Assembly (NCBI RefSeq): GCF_000524195.1 | Contig: NW_020170431.1 | Location: 272,579 to 336,578, forward strand | From: Echinococcus granulosus | Lineage: Eukaryota > Platyhelminthes > Cestoda > Cyclophyllidea > Taeniidae | DNA: 64,000 bases | Direction: 5' to 3' | Part shown: one piece after another, positions 41,901-48,955 of the stretch | How the letters are laid out: every line of letters starts with the position of its first letter | Position numbering within the stretch: position 1 is the stretch's first letter | The notes under the pieces: generated by a model | What the model saw: only the letters and a program-made list of their open reading frames with translations | The model's database searches: none | Told to the model about the DNA's origin: nothing | Translations under genes and position numbers: made by a program

Positions 41901-44900
41901 GTGGGGCCTTTTTTTTCGATAAGGGTGAACACAACACACGAGCCAGTGTGGAAAGGTGAGCATGGAATTGGGCCGTGTCAGATAGCGTCAATCCAGGGTG
42001 TGGTGGCAAATCTTTGTGCTGGCGCAGTTACTTTGTGTATAGTGGTTAGGCCTGGAAGATGTGGCTGTAGGTGGCCACACGGAAGAAAAAAATGCACTTT
42101 TGCATTCTCTGGAATTCGTTGATTTCCTATGTGATCCTTTATGCTCAATGCATATTGTCAGAAGGTATTTAATAAAGCCGAAGTCGGAAGATTTGTTTGT
42201 AAACCTTCATCTTTATCCTTTTTTTTGATTAATTTTTTTTCTCGCTGACATTGACTCGTGCATCCATCAGGCTTTTAGACTGTTAAGATTTTATGTTTTT
42301 CGCTCTGGCGGCTTTACTTAGGACTGCCCAGTTGTGAATTACTAATGTCTATGTGGAGATGGTAGTGTTTTAGCAAGGCGTGGTATCAAACCTAGCCATT
42401 CATTCATTGACGCTTTCCTACTGTTTTAATTTCAAACAATCAAATTTGGTTACTTTAGGGATTTAGAGGCAGTACCCAAGAAAGAAGTTATGGCTGTGTT
42501 ATTAAAGAAATTAACAAGTAATTATCTCTTTCAGGTCACGCTTTTGGTGTTGCTAACCTGTGTATCATTTTTATTAGAATGCTACGTCACATTGCGGCCA
42601 TTGAAATCCTCGAACTTGACGAATTAACAGGCCATTTCATTTTGTTCAGAAAAGCTAAAATCCCCCTTTTTAGGCAATGGATCAAACGTGGATCCGCAAA
42701 GCTTGCAGGAGGCGTTCCGACTTCGAATGAAGGCTTTTATAGCTCGCTCTGAGGCGCGTCAACGCTTCATCAGGTTGAATGCTCTAGAACGGCGGCTACG
42801 AGCCAAGCATGGCGCAATGCGGTCAATGAACAACTGCAACACCGTCTTGCCTGATAAAGAAATGGGGTTGAGGGCAGGCACTTCTTGCTTGAGGCTACCG
42901 AACTATCTTCGTTGCCCTCGATTCTTGAGTACAATCGGGCAAACTGCCTATAGTAAGTGAAAAACTTGTCATAGAACTTGAATGCCAGATTTAGCTTTTA
43001 TCCCATGACTGCACGATTTGATGTGCCATAATATCGCTTGAATTGGGCGAAAAACAGGATTTTTATTATTACGGTAATCGCTACTGGAGGAGAATGAAGT
43101 TTTATTAAGCCTCATGGTATAAACTTTCACCTTGGCATTTTAATAACCTTCTGATTTCATGGTACTTATATACTACTAAAATAAGTAGCATATGGACTTG
43201 TTTAGCAAAGCGCAAGAATTTCGATTATCTGCTTATTAAACTGGCTCTTTAAGTGGTCTCTATCTTGTAGCAATGCTTTGTTGCGTTTTAAATCCTATGC
43301 CAATGGTCTCAATCTAATTAGAACAACATAAACGCAGAAAACATGAAATTTTGCTCTTGCAAAGAAAACACTTATTTTACAAATTGAGATGCATTTTCCA
43401 CTTTTTAAATATGTCGGTTGCAGTAACACTTCCATACTACTGAAATGGCTAGTTATGGCATTCCAAAGTCGAACACATTAGGTGATTTGACTGATCACTT
43501 GCACTGTTAATCATTTTTGTGCCTCTTTAGGAAATTGATATTTTATGGTGCTGGAAATATTGCCTATTGATGGAATTATGCCTGTATTATTGAAACCTAG
43601 CGATGTTTATGGCATTTTTGAGACGTACGAATCCATTGATGGATTAAATTAAGAGTTCCTTCTGGAAGCTCATTTTCATTCTTACAAAAAGTTTGCTGCG
43701 CTTTTGATAAATCTTAAGCACCGTAGCACCTTTATACTACCAAAATAAGAGGCATCTATGCTATTTTGTTAAACCCTAAGTGGGTTTTAGACGTCATTGT
43801 GAGATTCGATAGACTACGTACTTCATTAATGTCCTTCTTGGTGCTGAAAATTTTCAGTTTGCAGCATTTACTAAGTTTATATCACTGAAATAAGTGATGT
43901 TAATGTCCTTGCATTAAATACGAATTTGGGTCATTGGAAAACGTTGATTAACCATTCGCTTCTTCAGCAACAATTTCACTTTGATTCGCGGGAGAGGCTA
44001 GCAAGTAAACGTCGCCCCGTTTGGTCACGTCGCGTAGCCCCATGCAAGAGGGAGTGATTTATGCCGGGACGCGAATGTCATCACGTAGTATGTACACGCC
44101 TCGACGAGTATGAAGTCAAAATAACTTCCTAATTTCACTCCTTCCGGCTTGTGGGATGGCGGTGGGACTGCAGTTTAAACACATGCTTTAGCTGCTTCCT
44201 CACCGAAACCATATAGCTTCATTTGTTGCCTTAATAATCCCTTAATCCAAACTCGCCTCATTTAATCCATTGGATGATGAAAATAGCAGGGAGGGTCATA
44301 GAATGCTCGAGTCAAACACTGATTGAACGAATTCTTTCCAATTTTTGAAGAGGCACATTTAGTGAATTAGCTTTCTTTCTCTCAATTGGCATTGTGGTTT
44401 TTGTTCCAAAATCCTCCTTCTCCTCCTTTTTTGATTAGCTAATGTTTCTGAGCAAACACGCCGCTTATTTGCTTGTTCACCCATTGTTGTGATTTAGGGA
44501 GGAATTTCAGAGACAATTTTACCTTAGTCTAATGAACATTCACTGAATTGTGATTAAAATTTGAGTTGGTCAAAAAGTAGCGGGAACAGATGATTGGAGT
44601 ACGAAAATGCACACCTTTACAGGGTTTGTCAGTTTATTACATTTTCGAGTTAACGCCTAGGTTATGATACTTTATTTTCCTCTGAGACTGGTAGTGAATA
44701 CTGGCGATAGAACAGTTCCGAATTTTCTAATGTGGTTTGTAAAACAACTGAAAGTACCATTCTGGTAGTCTTTGTTCCTCAATAGTAGATAAGAGTGAAT
44801 TCCTGATTGTTAAGGCATGTTAACTGCTAAATTCCCCACAATGATTCACATGTAGCGGCCTAGGCGATTTAAATGAGGAGAAATAGAAAAGCAGTTGGAT

Positions 44901-47900
44901 TTTTGCTATTCCCTTCTGAGTAGCCTTCTCGATCCATATCTGTGTAATAAGCTCCAAGAATTAGATGTAGACTGCAGTCCAAATCTTTGTGAGGAAAAAT
45001 CTTCACAAATTCCTTTGGAGATAATCTGGGCTTACTGAGCGATCTTGACATATCCAACACAATCCAATTTTCAATAGTACATTGTCTTTTCATTCCACAA
45101 GGGAAGCATTTTTAGCTGTCTTCTTAGTGAATATAAAAGATCTGATAATATTCAAAGGAGGATTCAATCTCAAAGCCGCATTATTTTTGTTCCTTTTGTG
45201 ACGGCAACCCCATATTTATGACAGATTTTAAAATACTTGCATTAAATTTGAGAGGAGCAGCTCAGATTTTAGTAAAGCTAGGACTGACCACTATTTTACG
45301 GGAAAGTGTTTTGCATATAGTTAACGCATCCGGTTTCCTTTTGTTTGCTGAAATTATGAACCGGTTGCTTTCCGGTCGTTGCATACTACCAAATGAAAAT
45401 TTATCATAAATCACAACTTCTTAATAAACTATAAACCAAAATTGTGCTTTTTGTAAATGAGGTTTTATTGGACTTTTTCTGAGAATTTTTGGTCTTGGTG
45501 ATGCCCTGATATTTCAAAACCGCTGTATAATGCATGAAGTCTTTTTTAAACATGTATATATAGAACTGCAGTACCAGGATGTCGGTTGCCACGAAACACT
45601 CATTGGATGTAAGGCAGCCCTGCTTTCTTTTTGTTGAAGTCATGCCAAAAAGTCCACAGTTATTTCCAACGAGACTACATACCTAACTAACAGTCATCTT
45701 TTTAAGATACCACTACCATAGCCCTCCATTTCGAGCCTCTCCAACTTAATTTTGTGATGTATTAGCTATCCAGTCACTACGTCAGAAGCGAAAGGGAGGG
45801 GCTGACGAGCAATGAACAAAAAAAAACGCATAACAGAGTTTTTTTTGTGCTGCGGACGAACGCACATACGTGCACATAAACAAAACTGTAGGACAGAAAT
45901 ATCCGTCTTCAAACGGCCAAATACGTTGTCTATTGGCAGTAGAGGTGGGAACAATGTCCGTAGAGGCCATTGGCACTACAGCTCTGATCAAAGGGCATTG
46001 AGAGGTGTTCCGAAGGGCATATTTGATGAATGAAATTGTCATGCTCTTTGCTACGATGGCTGAAGTAAAATTTTTTTTATCCGCGTTAACAGCAACGGAA
46101 TAGGCATGAAAATGTTAACTCTTCGACACACTGAAATAATTTCTAAAACTTTTTACCATGCTGATTTTTTTTCTGTATATCTTCATTAAATACAACTATA
46201 TATACTGGATGTGTGGAACTTCCGCATAATCACGTAGGTTTACATTTGCAGATAATATCCTTGTGACAATTTGACAGATCTGATTAAATTCATCATTATT
46301 CATATTGTCTCGTAATTTTGTCTTTTTGGATAGCAAAAGCATAAATCCATGAAGCTTTGTGCTCTAATAATGCTATTTTAAAGTTAATCCCTCTAAAAGC
46401 ACCACTTTCTTAATGCAGTTTGACAGTTTTGAGTGACGCTAATATGCAATATCACCCCACCCGTAGCTGAGGATGCAAAGGGAAGACGACATCTCCCTTT
46501 ATTTCTGGCACTCGTGAGGCATGGGCCATCAGTGTGCTGGGGAAATTGATACCAATGAAAGTGCCCCAACGCGTTTTACTCACATCTTGTCTCTTAATAA
46601 ACAAAAATTCTCTTTTACTTATAAGTCACATACACATCATTGAAAATGTGACAGGAAATTGACAGCTCGAGTTCTCCACGGTGACATGTCTTTCCGCTAG
46701 GTTTCCTATATTTTAGTCGGAAAAAACGTCCTGTAGAGCTTTTTAATGCTTGCATTACTCTTGACAAGGTTATAGAAGTTTGAAGTTTTCAAAAAACCTT
46801 ATTACTATCAACACGCAGAAGGGCTGGAAGACTGGTGACATATGTGTCATCGTTGTGTTTCAAGTGTCAATTTCCCGATGGCCTGNNNNNNNNNNNNNNN
46901 NNNNNNNNNNNNNNNNNNNNNNNNNNNNNNNNNNNNNNNNNNNNNNNNNNNNNNNNNNNNNNNNNNNNNNNNNNNNNNNNNNNNNCTACGAAATCAGTAC
47001 CCGGGCTGCAGTGTGTAGGTTGCGATAGAGTTCTCTTGTCGTGCTGGAAGTTAGTAAAATAGTGCCACCTTATGCTGGACAAAATTTCTACCATAAGACT
47101 CTTGCACATGCCAATCAAGCCTTTTGTTGGAAAGCTTGCATTGAAGCGCAATCTACTTAAGGGGCAACACACCTTAATAAGGTCGTCCCTCGGAATTTTG
47201 GCCTAATTTTATTCCTCCTTTGCTTTTCGTTGTCATTTTAATGTCACCGTGGCAACTATCTGGGCTATTCCTGCAGCTATATAATGGGATTTAAAATTTG
47301 CTTCATCTTTCACTGCAAGTTGTTTACTTATGGGAGGCGTTCAACGTCACACCGAGGCTTTTGAGTTTAGAAAGAAAACAAAGGTTTTTTTACTACACTT
47401 ACACAATTTGACACTAAACAAATACTTGTTACTACGTCCAGACCATCTGTTACACCTCATCATCCGTGCCTTGGCACCCAGTTTGCGGCATCTCTTCGAA
47501 GTTGGAATTATTGAGTTGTGTCTACTGTCCAACACCGGTCATCGGTTTGCTTTTGTGTCATTTCATCATACACCAGATTATGGATTGATCAGGCGCTCCA
47601 CTTGTTAAATACTCACAGAAATGCCTTCAATGTTGTGCGCCCAGAGGCACCCTCTTGGTACGAGGTACTGGACTGCCTACCATCGCACCATACCCTACAA
47701 AGCTCGAGGTCTCCTTTATACTAAGGCATCCATGGGACTCAAATTTTCCGGCTTTAGCCACTCTTTTATGTCCGCACTACCATTGTTGTCTGCTTTCCAG
47801 TTTAACGGTATCCGGAGTGGATATTTACTCCAGCCTCGGTAGTTACCTTCTACGTCTTCGAAATTGAGAGCTTTGGTTTTACTTGGAATTTAAATTGAAG

Positions 47901-48466
47901 GCATTGTTTTAACAGTCTTCCAGTTGTGAGTCCTCACGGACAGCCTCGTCAGGCACAAACTCCTATTGAGTCGTCAGAGAAGGCTCTATTTACCGGGGCT
48001 GTGGAGTCTTTTGAAGGTTTAACTCTTGACAAGCCAGAAATTTCCTAAATTGTTTCACATTCGGGAAGCAGAAGCGCGATGTTTTAACCGATAGATTTGA
48101 CTAGGCATTAACCACCCTTCCTTGTTTAGGTGCAACAAGGCCGAAAAAGCTCAAGAAATCAAACAGGTAAGAGCATATGATCTGTTTTTCAATTTCCCAA
48201 ATTGTTTTTTCTCATTGTCTTTGTTAGCGTTGTAGAAAGTTACTTGCACCCTATGAAGCGCATCGGTTATTCCAAGTCCAAAAGAAGAGTAACCTTTTCA
48301 CTAATCGAGCACGAATGAAGCAATATAGTGAGGTGATTTGCTAAGAAAAAAAAACTTGTCAGTCTAACACGCCCGTCCTTTAAATTTATTTACACTTATT
48401 GTGCATTTCTTGGGTATATTTTAGACAATTCGAAAAAGGCTCCTCAAATCGGTTCACAATCTGTAG
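5874..48466 (+). CDS. ALMS-motif (ALMS1/CEP295-like) centrosomal protein gene, 17 exons
   Basis: Exons: 5874-5954, 6070-6264, 6666-6867, 8681-8778, 9449-9943, 11899-12054, 18297-18503, 21117-21716, 26484-26823, 31678-32058, 34513-34707, 40781-40996, 42674-42952, 47924-48016, 48130-48166, 48236-48332, 48425-48466. The phases close to a frame of 1,237 codons plus stop. The C-terminus carries the ALMS motif: SWFE and WRPAFRD, then DPQSLQEAFRLRMKAFIARS with ARQR, and finally NRARMKQYS with an IRKRLL tail before the stop. In ALMS1 and CEP295 this domain acts in centrosome and basal-body localisation. The rest is mostly disordered, acidic and Ser/Pro-rich, with charged coiled-coil segments near 9.7-9.9 kb and 21.55-21.7 kb. 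ALMS1 versus CEP295 orthology cannot be decided by eye. Exons 8-17 are well supported; exons 1-7 rest on open frames, splice signals and phase, and could belong to a neighbouring gene. Confidence 0.8.
6070..6264 (+). CDS. ALMS-motif gene, putative exon 2
   Basis: The exon has 65 codons, phase 0 to 0, between a cccctttcag acceptor and a gtgagt donor. It encodes a Ser-rich peptide (YPSLSGSSVSS..., then SSQDFGKCSAPTFHSSESC) typical of a disordered region. Support is from splice signals and composition only. Confidence 0.5.
6666..6867 (+). CDS. ALMS-motif gene, putative exon 3
   Basis: The exon has 202 bases, phase 0 to 1, between a tttattgtag acceptor and a gtaagg donor. It encodes ETSSSPNEVILHEISH and a Trp/His-rich stretch. 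An inner donor (CAG|gtggga at 6746) would give a phase-2 end that fits none of the later acceptors, so the longer form is preferred. Confidence 0.5.
6868..8680. other. Intron 3: R1 repeat copy b, otherwise no gene seen
   Basis: This 1.8 kb stretch holds an R1 repeat at about 6975-7290. The remainder is AT-rich, with no open frame that has matching splice signals. A TTTTTTTTTT-type run lies near 8395-8404. Confidence 0.4.
6975..7290 (+). repeat. Dispersed repeat family R1, copy b
   Basis: This is the best-preserved copy of R1. It has a TATTATAAAG box, a CTTCGTTGTGTTC block, TATTTTGAACCC, a CAGCAGGTGCTACC block, TTCAAGACCGTTGGC and CGACTCCAAAGCCC. Copy c matches it in inverted orientation, including a downstream TTAGTCGCGGTTAGTGG block. 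No intact protein is encoded; the overlapping open frames on both strands are a by-product of the repeat. Confidence 0.55.
8681..8778 (+). CDS. ALMS-motif gene, putative exon 4
   Basis: The acceptor is ctatgcag, in phase 1, matching exon 3. The frame reads VILYQEREDQTLERSLSDLSLLPG and on to GCSSEAFLSE. The preferred donor is gtacct at 8779 (phase 0), which fits the 9449 acceptor. An alternative donor (gttgtt at 8750, phase 1) would fit an acceptor before 9468. The preferred donor sits at the edge of an inverted R1 repeat copy. Confidence 0.45.
8775..9000 (-). repeat. Dispersed repeat family R1, copy c (inverted)
   Basis: Read on the minus strand this matches copy b: TTTGGAACCC, CATTTCAGCAAGT, GAGACTGTTGGC, GACTCAATTCCAAGGC, and a downstream CCTAGTCGCAGTAAATGGTGTGA block. 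It lies in the opposite orientation to copies a and b. The minus-strand open frame across it is not a gene. Confidence 0.55.
9449..9943 (+). CDS. ALMS-motif gene, putative exon 5 (coiled coil)
   Basis: The exon has 165 codons, phase 0 to 0, between a ctataacttcag acceptor and a CAG|gtgggt donor. The first third is Pro-rich (PTPPPSPLPLQ). The rest is charged and probably helical: STRELCEAVTRAEMWTQRS and then TEAEERRLRARLASLQNQ, with heptad-like spacing of hydrophobics. Its GC content and codon use stand out from the flanking intron DNA. No family match outside the gene. Confidence 0.65.
9944..11898. other. Intron 5, no gene seen
   Basis: About 2 kb of AT-rich DNA. No open frame with matching splice signals and no recognised repeat. 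Confidence 0.4.
11899..12054 (+). CDS. ALMS-motif gene, putative exon 6 (3' end uncertain)
   Basis: The exon starts after attcatag in phase 0 (VDEVTTNVDFNTSAAAPQFDRH...), directly following the phase-0 end of exon 5. The frame stays open to 12131. Three donors are possible: gtaggc at 12055 (phase 0, which joins exon 7 directly), gtagtc at 12119 (phase 1, which joins an acceptor two bases earlier), and the strongest consensus, gtaagtg at 12129 (phase 2, which needs an extra exon). The first is listed because it closes the frame. Confidence 0.5.
12621..13075 (-). pseudogene. Possible decayed coding sequence in three minus-strand frames
   Basis: Three consecutive minus-strand open frames (13066-12878, 12930-12718, 12881-12621) overlap end to end, and each has a coding-like composition. 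They carry a Lys/His/Ser/Gln-rich first part (MDKSTLTHYRMIKKHLHSQS), a middle part (SHDISFPDVDVNVSASHTFQ) and a His/Asn-rich last part (LQYCTGSTFRDNLNHLHNHH). The switch from middle to last part falls at a seven-base A run, a common frameshift site. It may be a broken retrocopy or transposon piece. I do not recognise the family. Confidence 0.3.
14850..14960 (+). repeat. Dispersed repeat family R1, copy d (weak)
   Basis: It has an AT-rich TATA-like stretch (ATATATAAATATATG), then a TTTCTTGTGCTC block, then CTTATTTTGAACTCTTAT, in the order seen in the other R1 copies. The downstream part is too diverged to align by eye. Confidence 0.3.
17230..17500 (+). repeat. Possible dispersed repeat family R3, copy a
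   Basis: A pyrimidine-rich block, a TATGTAATGT block, then purine-rich ACAAGGGGAATACGG, GGTGAGGGTGAGG and TCCCCCCC, in the order also seen at 39790-40030. Resemblance is moderate and was judged only by eye. Confidence 0.3.
18297..18503 (+). CDS. ALMS-motif gene, exon 7
   Basis: The exon has 69 codons, phase 0 to 0, ending at GAG|gtagat. The start is set at the second of two adjacent AGs after a pyrimidine tract; the first (exon start 18295) would be phase 1. It encodes an acidic, disordered stretch (MAVGEGDASADHL, PLRDEELPDNTN, LLEQEQEGHQSQSDDVV). The phase-0 end joins the phase-0 start of exon 8. Confidence 0.65.
18504..21116. other. Intron 7 (2.6 kb), contains an unassigned 171-codon open frame
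   Basis: The only notable item is a plus-strand open frame at 19720-20235 (171 codons). Its peptide is rich in Ser, Leu, Phe and Ile, shows no family similarity, and lacks a good start context or splice signals. I regard it as probably chance in low-stop-density DNA. The rest shows nothing. Confidence 0.35.
21117..21716 (+). CDS. ALMS-motif gene, exon 8 (largest coding exon)
   Basis: The exon has 200 codons, phase 0 to 0, between an aacatttttag acceptor and a perfect gtaagt donor. The N-terminal three quarters are acidic and Ser-rich, without hydrophobic clusters. The last 45 residues form a clear amphipathic coiled coil (EAMKQRFIDLLKEESKKLKV and further Lys/Glu heptads to LEQGLSLSKS). It is the strongest purely compositional exon of the gene. 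Confidence 0.85.
21766..21781. repeat. 16-bp perfect palindrome, copy 1
   Basis: GTCACATATATGTGAC is its own reverse complement. It lies about 50 bases after the exon 8 donor. An identical copy lies at 37987-38002. Confidence 0.8.
23316..23726 (-). CDS. Small secreted protein, Cys pairs plus charged helix (unrecognised)
   Basis: This is an uninterrupted 136-codon frame on the minus strand, nested in intron 8 of the ALMS-motif gene. Residues 1-21 form a textbook signal peptide: a short start, a hydrophobic core (VWLALSLFLLHQALG), and a likely cut after ALG. The mature protein has a 30-residue neutral part, a small domain with two Cys-X-Cys pairs (KCKCNSRRMNKFRNQYGGSRCTC), and then about 65 residues of dense Glu/Lys/Arg forming a likely single helix or coiled coil up to the stop. 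The start is the first ATG and the only one before the signal peptide. No introns are needed. I do not recognise a family; a parasite secreted protein is one possibility, but that is inference. Confidence 0.65.
   Translation of the reverse strand: MHPASVWLALSLFLLHQALGQVDKHQMVVYRSGTIAKVTIETLPQSTVVENGGKCKCNSRRMNKFRNQYGGSRCTCESTHRRRDYARLEDLEKEFARREDEEEMDEIEAKIEARERKDEQKERRMKTINRIQIRIK
26484..26823 (+). CDS. ALMS-motif gene, exon 9
   Basis: The exon has 340 bases, phase 0 to 1, between a ccctttcaacag acceptor and a G|gtaaac donor. It encodes a Ser/Pro/Lys-rich disordered stretch (VNSPPPSPKSSSN) and a more ordered C-terminal part (LSQTDVEKMYVEFIRASERS). An in-frame stop follows the donor within six codons. 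Phase 1 matches exon 10. Confidence 0.8.
26824..31677. other. Intron 9 (4.9 kb), no gene seen
   Basis: Contains G-rich, purine-rich low-complexity DNA around 28770-28820 (GGAAGGAAGAGGAGG type). Short open frames on both strands show no recognisable similarity and no consistent splice phase. Confidence 0.4.
31678..32058 (+). CDS. ALMS-motif gene, exon 10 (Cys/His-rich)
   Basis: The exon has 381 bases, phase 1 to 1, between a tttctttcag acceptor and a G|gtaagt donor. The in-phase frame is open throughout and encodes about 15 Cys and 16 His in 127 residues. It begins with CHCSPCG, continues with SCACVHLC and FCSC, and has a His cluster (CCHHNHHHRGHHNWHQ) followed by SCPSCPP. The last third is ordinary and polar. 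The overlapping plus-frame open reading frame lacks phase agreement and is taken as a shadow. The composition suggests metal binding, but no known finger pattern is met. Confidence 0.75.
32059..34512. other. Intron 10 (2.5 kb), strand-asymmetric composition
   Basis: From about 32.3 to 34.1 kb the plus strand is unusually rich in A and G and poor in C. Several short open frames with many Lys/Arg codons result, for example at 33746-34111. No transposase or other motif is recognised. Confidence 0.35.
34513..34707 (+). CDS. ALMS-motif gene, exon 11
   Basis: The exon has 195 bases, phase 1 to 1, between a ttatcttccag acceptor and a gtaagg donor. It encodes a Ser/Thr/Pro-rich linker (EPPPTSLQTKVMSMPG, HCSQSGTWEKFPPSAST). 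Phases agree with both neighbours. Confidence 0.75.
36300..37030 (-). repeat. Dispersed repeat family R2, copy a (tRNA-like promoter on minus strand)
   Basis: This aligns by eye over most of its length with 41440-42120, and in inverted form with 38905-39345. Shared blocks (plus strand) include GGCAGTCGAACCAATAACGATG, CCATTCCATGGATGTGATGAAA, and AAATGTGGCTGAAG near the right end. On the minus strand a GGTTCGGGTCT B-box-like sequence follows a TTTAGTTTTTGCTGTGCTCG A-box-like sequence by about 30 bases, as in tRNA-derived SINEs. No intact coding region. Confidence 0.55.
37987..38002. repeat. 16-bp perfect palindrome, copy 2
   Basis: Identical to the palindrome at 21766-21781 (GTCACATATATGTGAC). 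The flanks differ. Confidence 0.8.
38905..39345 (+). repeat. Dispersed repeat family R2, copy b (inverted relative to copies a and c)
   Basis: The reverse complement matches copy a in order: GGCGGCAGTCGAACCACTGACGA, CATGAATGTAACAAAAGTGAAG, a GTGAACACG block, GTGGATTGTTTTAGGTG, and GAGTTTACACTGCCTGGAATT. The A-box-like part, on the plus strand here, reads TTTTAGCTAACCTTTTGGGC; the B box has decayed (TGAGGTTGTGAAGT). The 126-codon plus frame at 38818-39198 spans this repeat and is not considered a gene. Confidence 0.5.
39790..40030 (+). repeat. Possible dispersed repeat family R3, copy b
   Basis: CCCAGTTACCTCCGTTTCAG, TTTCCCAACTG, a TTATGTAATGTGGAATAAACAAGG block, GGTGAGGAACTGTCCCCCCC. The first blocks resemble 50930-51000 and the later ones resemble 17340-17440. 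Confidence 0.35.
40781..40996 (+). CDS. ALMS-motif gene, exon 12 (start of conserved C-terminal domain)
   Basis: The exon has 216 bases, phase 1 to 1, between a tgatccttag acceptor and a gtgagt donor. The in-phase frame (not the longer overlapping ones) encodes SGCSWFEFAPRSH, LEREQISKSTHWRPAFRDYS and RTNPPYACDREEDFNQ. The SWFE...WRxxxRx spacing is the hallmark that precedes the ALMS motif core in ALMS1-type proteins (from memory of the family). This gives independent support for the chosen frame. Confidence 0.85.
41440..42120 (-). repeat. Dispersed repeat family R2, copy c
   Basis: Lies in intron 12. Shares GACGGTCGGTAGTCGAAGCAA, CCATTCCATGGATATGACG and GATGTGGCTGTAGGTGG blocks with copy a, in the same orientation. 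On the minus strand the best tRNA-like module of the three copies is seen: CTTATCTCAGCTGTACTCTA (A box) and ATAGGTTCGAGTCTCGC (B box), about 35 bases apart. Confidence 0.6.
42674..42952 (+). CDS. ALMS-motif gene, exon 13 (ALMS motif core)
   Basis: The exon has 279 bases, phase 1 to 1, between a ccctttttag acceptor and a perfect gtaagtg donor. It encodes NVDPQSLQEAFRLRMKAFIA, then RSEARQRFIRLNALERRLRA. This matches the family consensus of an S/P-LQEA-x-LRRP-x-FI-xRS-xxR pattern. The second half (KEMGLRAGTSCLRLPNYL...) is less conserved. This exon is the main basis for the gene's family assignment. Confidence 0.92.
42953..47923. other. Intron 13 (5 kb) with the assembly gap
   Basis: Mostly AT-rich, with no supported gene. 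Open frames at 47330-47870 overlap in several frames; one has a coding-like stretch (NAFNVVRPEAPSWYEVLDCL) but its splice phases do not fit the gene. A 100-N gap lies at 46886-46985. Confidence 0.4.
46886..46985. other. Assembly gap of 100 N
   Basis: Exactly 100 N bases, the usual placeholder for a gap of unknown size. The flanks are unique-looking. Order and orientation of the two sides are therefore scaffold-based, but the exon phases of the ALMS-motif gene on both sides agree. Confidence 0.98.
47924..48016 (+). CDS. ALMS-motif gene, exon 14
   Basis: The exon has 93 bases, phase 1 to 1. The acceptor is set at tcttccag because it is the only nearby AG that keeps an open frame in phase 1 (VSPHGQPRQAQTPIESSEKALF). 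The donor gtttaa is weak. Between the ALMS core and the tail, family members have a linker of similar kind. Confidence 0.6.
48130..48166 (+). CDS. ALMS-motif gene, exon 15 (microexon)
   Basis: The exon has 37 bases, phase 1 to 2, between a cttgtttag acceptor and a CAG|gtaaga donor. It encodes GATRPKKLKKSN, a basic stretch. The pattern KRPKK...K matches the basic segment of the ALMS motif. Confidence 0.75.
48236..48332 (+). CDS. ALMS-motif gene, exon 16 (ALMS motif tail)
   Basis: The exon has 97 bases, phase 2 to 0. The acceptor is the second AG (cgttgtag); the first (ttgttag) would put a different frame in use. It encodes KLLAPYEAHRLFQVQKKSNL and FTNRARMKQYSE. The NRxRxKxYxxxxRKRLL pattern, completed by exon 17, matches the RLRAQLYKKRV-type tail of ALMS1-family proteins. 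Confidence 0.85.
48425..48466 (+). CDS. ALMS-motif gene, exon 17 (terminal exon, stop codon)
   Basis: After a tattttag acceptor the phase-0 frame reads TIRKRLLKSVHNL and ends at TAG (48464-48466). The position of the stop, 13 residues after the tail motif, is like that of other family members, where the protein ends shortly after the conserved tail. Confidence 0.85.
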   Translation, partial: TIRKRLLKSVHNL

Positions 48467-48593
48467 CAGCGGTATTTTATCCGTGCTTGCTACTTTTCTC
48501 TCCCTCTATTATTCACCCAAATGCACTTCATTTTGGGGTCTGTAGCCCCCCGCCTCCTACATTAATTCATTTGTCAGCATTCATGAGAGCCCT

Positions 48594-48608
48594 CCCCCCC
48601 CCCCCCCC
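48594..48608. repeat. Homopolymer C run (15 C)
   Basis: Uninterrupted C run within a pyrimidine-rich stretch. Length may be inaccurate because such runs sequence poorly. Confidence 0.9.
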
Positions 48609-48949
48609 ACCTTGCTCTGCCCCCATGTCCCAGTGCATATTTGTTTCTTTTAGTGTGATGCCACATTCGTTGCGGTAAATAGAAAATTACTTCACGTCGT
48701 TTCTTCTCCCCGCCCTCTCTCTATCTCTCTCTATATCCGTCCGCAAAAAAGAGACCTCTTGTACTTGGTTTTTCAAATTTCTGTAAAATCTCTCCCTTTG
48801 CTCCTCGTGACCCATTTTCCTCTCTCTGGTGAGGATGAAGCGGAAATGGTAGCCGGGGTAACTAGAGGCGAGAGAGAGAGGGGGGAAAGGATTCGCATGA
48901 AAAGTTTTGTAATGAAGTTTTTTTTCTCCATTACTGCTCCACAGGAGTA

Positions 48950-48955
48950 ATAAAT
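48950..48955 (+). terminator. Candidate poly(A) signal AATAAA
   Basis: First AATAAA after the stop of the ALMS-motif gene, about 485 bases downstream. Placement as the real 3' end is a guess. Confidence 0.3.

Noticed and set aside
47330..47870. Group of overlapping open frames just before exon 14
   Set aside because: None has an acceptor and donor whose phases fit between exons 13 and 14; base composition alone is not enough.
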